Of a DNA stretch of 9,336 nt, positions 7,001 through 9,336 are shown one piece after another (within the stretch, counting starts at the first letter, position 1; every line of letters starts with the position of its first letter). The notes under the pieces were generated by a model. That model worked only from the letters and a program-made list of their open reading frames with translations. It ran no database searches and was not told the DNA's origin. The position numbers were made by a program, and so were the translations under genes. The stretch spans positions 1-9,336 of the forward strand of contig CAJPOH010000018.1 in assembly GCA_905372205.1 (NCBI GenBank), read 5' to 3'. Source of the DNA: an uncultured Treponema sp. GTDB lineage: Bacteria > Spirochaetota > Spirochaetia > Treponematales > Treponemataceae.

Positions 7001-7865
7001 TCACAGTGATTGTAATATTTTTGATGAAGTTATCATCTGTTGGAGGATTATTGTTTGCAAATACTATTTTACCATCTTGTAATGGAGGTTCATATGTTAT
7101 ATCAGCACCTTCAACGTTTGCTTTTGCCACAACAGGAAATTCCAATTTGTTAGAATCAAACGGAACGGCAAAGCCCATCTTTTCCTTTATTTGATTGCCT
7201 TCCTTTTTACATCTTCCAATAGAGAGCTCTATGAGAGAAATACCTGATTGTGCATTTTCATCTCGCACGATCTTCACTGAATAAGTTTTTTCAAGACTTC
7301 CCTTTTTCACTTTAATTATGAGAGAGTTTTCTCCTTTTTGTAAAACCCAATTTTTTTGAGAATCCAACGCTGTAAACTCAATTGTTGCATCATTGGGAGA
7401 ACATGTTGCATCCACTGATACTTTTTCTTTTGCTGTTGTGCCTGCATTTATTGAATCTGCAATTGTAATTTGCCTTCCATCAATTACAAGAGAAGTGAGA
7501 ATAGGAGTGGCACTTTTTACTTGAGATGCAATAAATAGCGTCATATCTTCGTCAAATTTATATTTTGGTCTTTCTAATATTACATAGCCTGCTTCATTTT
7601 GTAAGTGAATCTTTCCACATTCAAAACCTGCCTTAAATGTGAGCTGTAGCTTTGCAAGTATGTCGCTTCGCCCAAGCATTGTGTTTTTTTCTAGCTTAAA
7701 ACTTTTAGGTTTCACACTTTCAACATTTGAATCTGTTTGAATGGTAATGTTCACCATCTCTTTTGATTGTTGTTCTGGTGTTTGCCTACATGCAAATGTT
7801 GCAAAAACAATCGCAAAGGAAAAAAAAGTAAGAAAAACACGTCCAACTTTGAATAAATTCTTCAT
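4053..7865 (-). CDS. Very large putative lipoprotein with cadherin-like domains and internal repeats, 1270 aa
   Basis: The specific function is unknown. The N-terminus is a signal peptide: basic KNLFKVGR, a hydrophobic stretch 10-22, then TFAC with Cys26 as the likely lipidated residue. Thr at -3 makes the lipobox relaxed, as is usual in spirochaetes. After residues 27-119 come two cadherin-like beta-sandwich domains (about 120-201 and 208-303). The first shows the typical pattern of LxSLxIDG, a Cys/Pro-rich strand, LQKGENSLIIKV and TYSVKIVRDE. Residues about 305-1030 contain about six diverged repeats. A distinct C-terminal region (1031-1270) has many aromatic residues, including WYREFNEVPTFWG (1148-1160). 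No catalytic motif or transmembrane helix is evident after the signal, so a binding, adhesive or structural role in the periplasm or at the surface is inferred. AAGGAGG (7874-7880) sits 8 nt before ATG. The gene is monocistronic: it has its own promoter region and a strong terminator. Confidence 0.92.
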   Translation of the reverse strand: MKNLFKVGRVFLTFFSFAIVFATFACRQTPEQQSKEMVNITIQTDSNVESVKPKSFKLEKNTMLGRSDILAKLQLTFKAGFECGKIHLQNEAGYVILERPKYKFDEDMTLFIASQVKSATPILTSLVIDGRQITIADSINAGTTAKEKVSVDATCSPNDATIEFTALDSQKNWVLQKGENSLIIKVKKGSLEKTYSVKIVRDENAQSGISLIELSIGRCKKEGNQIKEKMGFAVPFDSNKLEFPVVAKANVEGADITYEPPLQDGKIVFANNNPPTDDNFIKNITITVKKNGEISSYEVRVAKITQALIYAGTHDGIDSITESDQNRILAGEKNLNFTVYEPVQLQFASNISKYKSCKINGQEMNTNVHPENFISSVVHAVTLNKGEAKDIHIEIEAVAIKYDFNSPEGYVEEPEFTFEEDFSFKVTRSTEAAEIPVQNLYVTGKDILYQNPQMLAKISGNNRGDVETGEPATIKVISYKEIESAKINGSVANVEMKQANGVNFWEVVQTNITGFTSTPKDVDIELTPKDKENYKVTVLHLRLNYKTPPKIELRYYEINNAIMYSLPESFKQGLFDGSKPTLNVEGSAVNLKFAAGAKLEKVKVNDQDVPMENMKEVTIYGGAKIWSFNHSVLLTGTNPTEIKIELIPFEKGLYSTNTVIFKAVGTTESEKINPKFVEISGHTNIPASFIKKLTEAQTPDFLVKDTKAKLVIQMKGYEGEFLCDKVTINGENVEKKMIGQDQFYYPTFQMEKEIEGLDATGKDITIVFKGKTGISQDLTWKFCLKTGGEAPRLPRGEVERFLINNYGDKQGSSAYYLFPNEFSEGLIDDDVKPLFEFYGSKANIGIETFNQANRIKNVSFAIDSGAKTTVELKDKNGIMVAEHEFILNDRNEHEVEVVVYPTNEVSANYSPLKYTFKIKSISDKLSPDYVFAIDTKVISNGHKESFKKEIVSLLVQHDGKDEVMEKVEIGEENGTLEDCKIIRYENQTFTYYAASKDVILDKTEKVYVIKVTPKDKVKYATIACKLHLKGIKIDDGNAEFSLNDKHKPQVASLLTWKNEALKSRYYNDYGVEKIKLVAKTKSPRSSVKYQFVDAVTNAPIDGTTHDMTSDNKGNHTSEEITLYTDKCTKVKAWVVSKNNTTDDVNGVWYREFNEVPTFWGAGTELTQEDLTNNKVYDKIEVNKTDVKAGKIHLALIVWNENEGHAVLSDGLGEGCTPFKKIGKLPNNKQEIWSGAVDVSQMNIGDSKDIYIKITKKDILCINHKISIKIK
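4776..6953 (-). repeat. About six diverged ~105-130-residue repeats inside the lipoprotein
   Basis: Approximate protein units are 305-430, 437-545, 549-664, 674-786, 791-920 and 927-1030. Each tends to contain an opening strand (for example NPKFVEISG or SPDYVFAIDT), then a Pro/Phe helix-like motif (LPESFKQGL, IPASFIKKL, FPNEFSEGL, HKESFKKEI). A core strand pair follows, with a version of KVxINGxxV (CKINGQEM, AKINGSVA, VKVNDQDV, VTINGENV). Each unit ends in a strand of the type DIxIELTPKDKxxYxxxxxxxxL (DVDIELTPKDKENY, EIKIELIPFEKGLY, VYVIKVTPKDKVKY). The units are too diverged to see as DNA repeats, which argues for old duplication. Boundaries are estimates by eye. Confidence 0.6.
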
Positions 7866-7891
7866 AATTTAATCCTCCTTATAGGATTGGC

Positions 7892-7935
7892 TAATTCTTA
7901 GAATTATCAAATCTAAAAATACCATATATTTTTAG
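7892..7935. promoter_or_regulatory. Two dyads in the leader of the lipoprotein gene
   Basis: Dyad one is TAATTCT-T-AGAATTA (7892-7906), a perfect 7-1-7 palindrome that lies 26-40 nt before the ATG. Dyad two has arms CTAAAAATA (7913-7921) and TATTTTTAG (7927-7935) around CCATA, and it touches the candidate -10. Either could be a repressor site or, in RNA, a hairpin in the 5' leader. The regulator is not identifiable from sequence. Confidence 0.4.
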
Positions 7936-7962
7936 GATATCGAAAAGTACTGATAGTATCAA
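7934..7962 (-). promoter_or_regulatory. Candidate sigma-70-type promoter of the lipoprotein gene
   Basis: On the minus strand, TTGATA (plus positions 7957-7962) is followed after exactly 17 nt by TATCCT (7934-7939). This would place the transcript start about 60 nt before the ATG. The -35 is good (5 of 6) and the -10 moderate (4 of 6). A short palindrome TGATA-G-TATCA (7951-7961) covers the -35, as an operator would. Confidence 0.45.
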
Positions 7963-7975
7963 TAGTAATAATTTT

Positions 7976-8022
7976 TCTCTATGCTAGAGAACTAGTCAAA
8001 ATATTCATTTTTCTTGTATATT
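7976..8022 (+). promoter_or_regulatory. Candidate folP promoter and adjacent dyad
   Basis: TAGTCA (7993-7998) and TATATT (8017-8022) are 18 nt apart and lie just before the folP ribosome binding site (AGGAG, 8033-8037). The dyad TCTCTA-TGC-TAGAGA (7976-7990) lies directly upstream of the -35. The -35 match is weak, so the promoter call is tentative; the dyad itself is perfect. Confidence 0.35.
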
Positions 8023-8045
8023 TTCGCTATTTAGGAGTCATATTT

Positions 8046-9023
8046 ATGGAACAATTAATCTTTAATTGCAATGGAAAAATGATAAAAAACGGGGATAAAA
8101 CCGTTTTAGCAGGTATTCTTAACGTAACTCCCGATTCTTTTTCTGATGGTGGAAAGTATTTTGATGTTGAGGCTGCCTTAGCACAGGCTAAAAACCTTAT
8201 TACTGAAGGAGCTAACATTATTGACATTGGAGGAGAATCTACAAGACCTGGAAGTATGTCAATAACAGAAGATGAAGAAATAAAAAGAATTATTCCAGTC
8301 ATTCAGGCAGTAAGAAAAGAATATAAGAATGTGATTATTTCAGTTGACACATGGAGAGCTAAAGTTGCAAAAGCTTCTATAGATGAAGGGGTGGATATCA
8401 TTAACGACATCACTGGTCTACTAGGTGATGAGGAAATGGCTAAAACTGTAGCTAGCTCAAATTGTGGCGTTGTTGCAATGTTCAATCCCATCATTGCACG
8501 CCCCTCTCATGAAGGAAGTCGTGTGTTTAGAACTTTTGGATATGAAAAACCTTTTTCTGATGAAAGCTTAAAATATTTTAGCACACTTCCTATAGTACCT
8601 CTTATGAAGAAATATTTTGAAAAAACTTTTGAGATTTGTGAAAAAGCAGGATTAGAAAAGAAACGGATTATGCTAGATCCTGGTATTGGTTTTGGTCTTA
8701 CAATGAAAGAAAACTTAGAACTCATTCACAATGTAGAAGTAATTCACCAAATGGGTTATCTTTCTTTTGTTGGAGTTTCTAGGAAACGCTTTATCATAAA
8801 TATTCTAAAAGATGCAGGTTTTGATGCAAATATTTCGATGGAAGACGGACTTAATATGGCTGACTCTGCTTCGGCTTTTTTGAGTGCAATAGCTTCTTAT
8901 AATGGAGTAAATGTTTTGCGTGTGCATGATGTGGTGAAACACCTTCAAGGTATACTAATTGGAGATGCTATAAGAATGTCAGACTTTGCAAAAGATATCA
9001 ATTTTTCTCAATATAAATCTTAA
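8046..9023 (+). CDS. folP: Dihydropteroate synthase (DHPS), long divergent form, 325 aa
   Basis: This cytosolic TIM-barrel enzyme joins 6-hydroxymethyl-dihydropterin pyrophosphate to p-aminobenzoate to give dihydropteroate; the family is the sulfonamide target. Both signatures are clear: ILNVTPDSFSDGG (24-36) and DIGGESTRPGS (60-70). Other conserved residues are D101 (ISVDTWRA), N120-D121, D211 (MLDPGIGFG), S245-R246-K247 (GVSRKRF) and R292-H294 (LRVHDV). The D211-to-K247 spacing of 36 equals that of Asp185 to Lys221 in E. coli. The protein is about 40 residues longer than the usual 270-285. Extra or altered sequence lies in the loop after strand 5 (146-190), where the usual MHxxGxP is replaced by MFNPIIARPSHEG, and between K247 and R292. 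GFGLT replaces the common GFGKT. AGGAG (8033-8037) lies 8 nt before ATG. No other folate gene is in the window. Most residues needed for catalysis are present, so activity is likely. Confidence 0.92.
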   Translation: MEQLIFNCNGKMIKNGDKTVLAGILNVTPDSFSDGGKYFDVEAALAQAKNLITEGANIIDIGGESTRPGSMSITEDEEIKRIIPVIQAVRKEYKNVIISVDTWRAKVAKASIDEGVDIINDITGLLGDEEMAKTVASSNCGVVAMFNPIIARPSHEGSRVFRTFGYEKPFSDESLKYFSTLPIVPLMKKYFEKTFEICEKAGLEKKRIMLDPGIGFGLTMKENLELIHNVEVIHQMGYLSFVGVSRKRFIINILKDAGFDANISMEDGLNMADSASAFLSAIASYNGVNVLRVHDVVKHLQGILIGDAIRMSDFAKDINFSQYKS

Positions 9024-9144
9024 CGAAATGCTGATTACTTGCGAGTTGCAAAGCTTTTTTGAACTTGATGCAAATCAATCAGAGTCTTCTTAAAAATAAA
9101 CTTATTCAAACTAAAAACTTTGTATTTACTTTCCTTGTTATAAA

Positions 9145-9181
9145 CATCTTATTTTGTGTCAAATAGATACAAAATAAGATG
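9145..9181. terminator. Long AT-rich hairpin, likely bidirectional terminator
   Basis: Sixteen-base arms at 9145-9160 (CATCTTATTTTGTGTC) and 9166-9181 (GATACAAAATAAGATG) pair with a single G-T wobble around a 5-nt AAATA loop. It is followed by TATTTTATT on the plus strand and TTTATAAC on the minus strand. It lies 121 nt past the folP stop and 40 nt past the stop of the convergent right-edge frame, which fits a shared terminator. The stem is A/T-rich and the T-tracts are interrupted. Confidence 0.65.
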
Positions 9182-9221
9182 TATTTTATTAAGATTTTGT
9201 CAATTTTTATTTATTAATTCC

Positions 9222-9335
9222 TTATATTATTAAATACGTGTTTTTTTGATACAATTTTAATACTATCGCTTTGCTTGATTCATCCCAATAGGTGTTTTTA
9301 TTTACATTTATTTCTACTTTAATACCATCTATTAG
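9222..9335 (-). CDS. C-terminal end of an unidentified protein entering from the right edge
   Basis: On the minus strand an open frame enters at 9335 and runs 37 codons to TAA (9222-9224). The peptide begins LIDGIKVEINVNKNTYWDE and ends LKLYQKNTYLII. Its mix of charged, aromatic and aliphatic residues looks like a natural beta-rich C-terminus and not like random AT-rich translation. The candidate terminator at 9145-9181 lies just downstream. The other two minus-strand frames are broken by stops here (for example TAA in the neighbouring frame near 9319-9321). The family cannot be named from so short a piece, and a chance open frame of this length is possible. Confidence 0.45.
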   Translation of the reverse strand, partial: LIDGIKVEINVNKNTYWDESSKAIVLKLYQKNTYLII

Positions 9336-9336
9336 C

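Noticed and set aside
7892..7906. PerR/Fur/Zur box
   Set aside because: The 7-1-7 spacing fits this family in general, but the half-site TAATTCT does not match the known half-sites, so it is left as an unassigned palindrome.
8027..8302. A 91-codon minus-strand open frame opposite the folP start
   Set aside because: It is a shadow of conserved DHPS motifs; no homology or ribosome binding site is seen.
9039..9060. Terminator directly after folP (TTGC/GCAA hairpin then AGCTTTTTT)
   Set aside because: The stem has only 4 bp and would be too weak. The T-run may still assist termination, but the hairpin at 9145-9181 is far stronger.
1..9336. CRISPR array, tRNA or rRNA genes, complete insertion sequence or defence system
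   Set aside because: No regularly spaced direct repeats, cloverleaf, rRNA-like sequence, complete transposase with terminal repeats, or nuclease/toxin-like gene was found on either strand.

Overview
This AT-rich window most likely comes from a host-associated spirochaete of the Treponema type. The basis is a very large lipoprotein with a relaxed lipobox and cadherin-like beta-sandwich domains, an ISAs1-type transposase relic, and the base composition. The genus is an inference; no 16S or other marker lies in the window.

Layout, left to right. (1) Positions 1-105, minus strand, hold a decayed piece of an ISAs1-family transposase that runs off the left edge. (2) About 109-522 has no gene but carries a cluster of strong inverted repeats (359-380, 417-446, 318-335 and a weaker one at 299-315). 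(3) Positions 523-3915 form one minus-strand operon, read from right to left: two tandem SPFH/band-7 (stomatin/paraslipin-like) membrane proteins that overlap by 7 nt, then histidine ammonia-lyase (hutH) 22 nt further on. (4) Positions 3996-4035 hold a strong intrinsic terminator ending the next gene. (5) Positions 4053-7865, minus strand, encode a 1270-residue lipoprotein with two cadherin-like domains, about six diverged repeats of roughly 105-130 residues, and a distinct C-terminal region. (6) Positions 7866-8045 are a compact divergent promoter region packed with short dyads. (7) Positions 8046-9023, plus strand, encode a long, divergent dihydropteroate synthase (folP). (8) Positions 9145-9181 hold a long AT-rich hairpin, likely a two-way terminator. 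It lies between folP and the C-terminal end of a minus-strand reading frame that enters from the right edge (9222-9335).

Functionally the window is mixed: amino-acid catabolism tied to a membrane scaffold pair, a surface-type or periplasmic lipoprotein, and folate synthesis. No complete mobile element, CRISPR array, tRNA or rRNA was seen. The most unusual points are the SPFH-SPFH-hutH operon without other hut genes, the repeat architecture of the lipoprotein, the Ser-Ser-Gly MIO triad in HutH, the altered central loop of the DHPS, and the hairpin cluster downstream of hutH.
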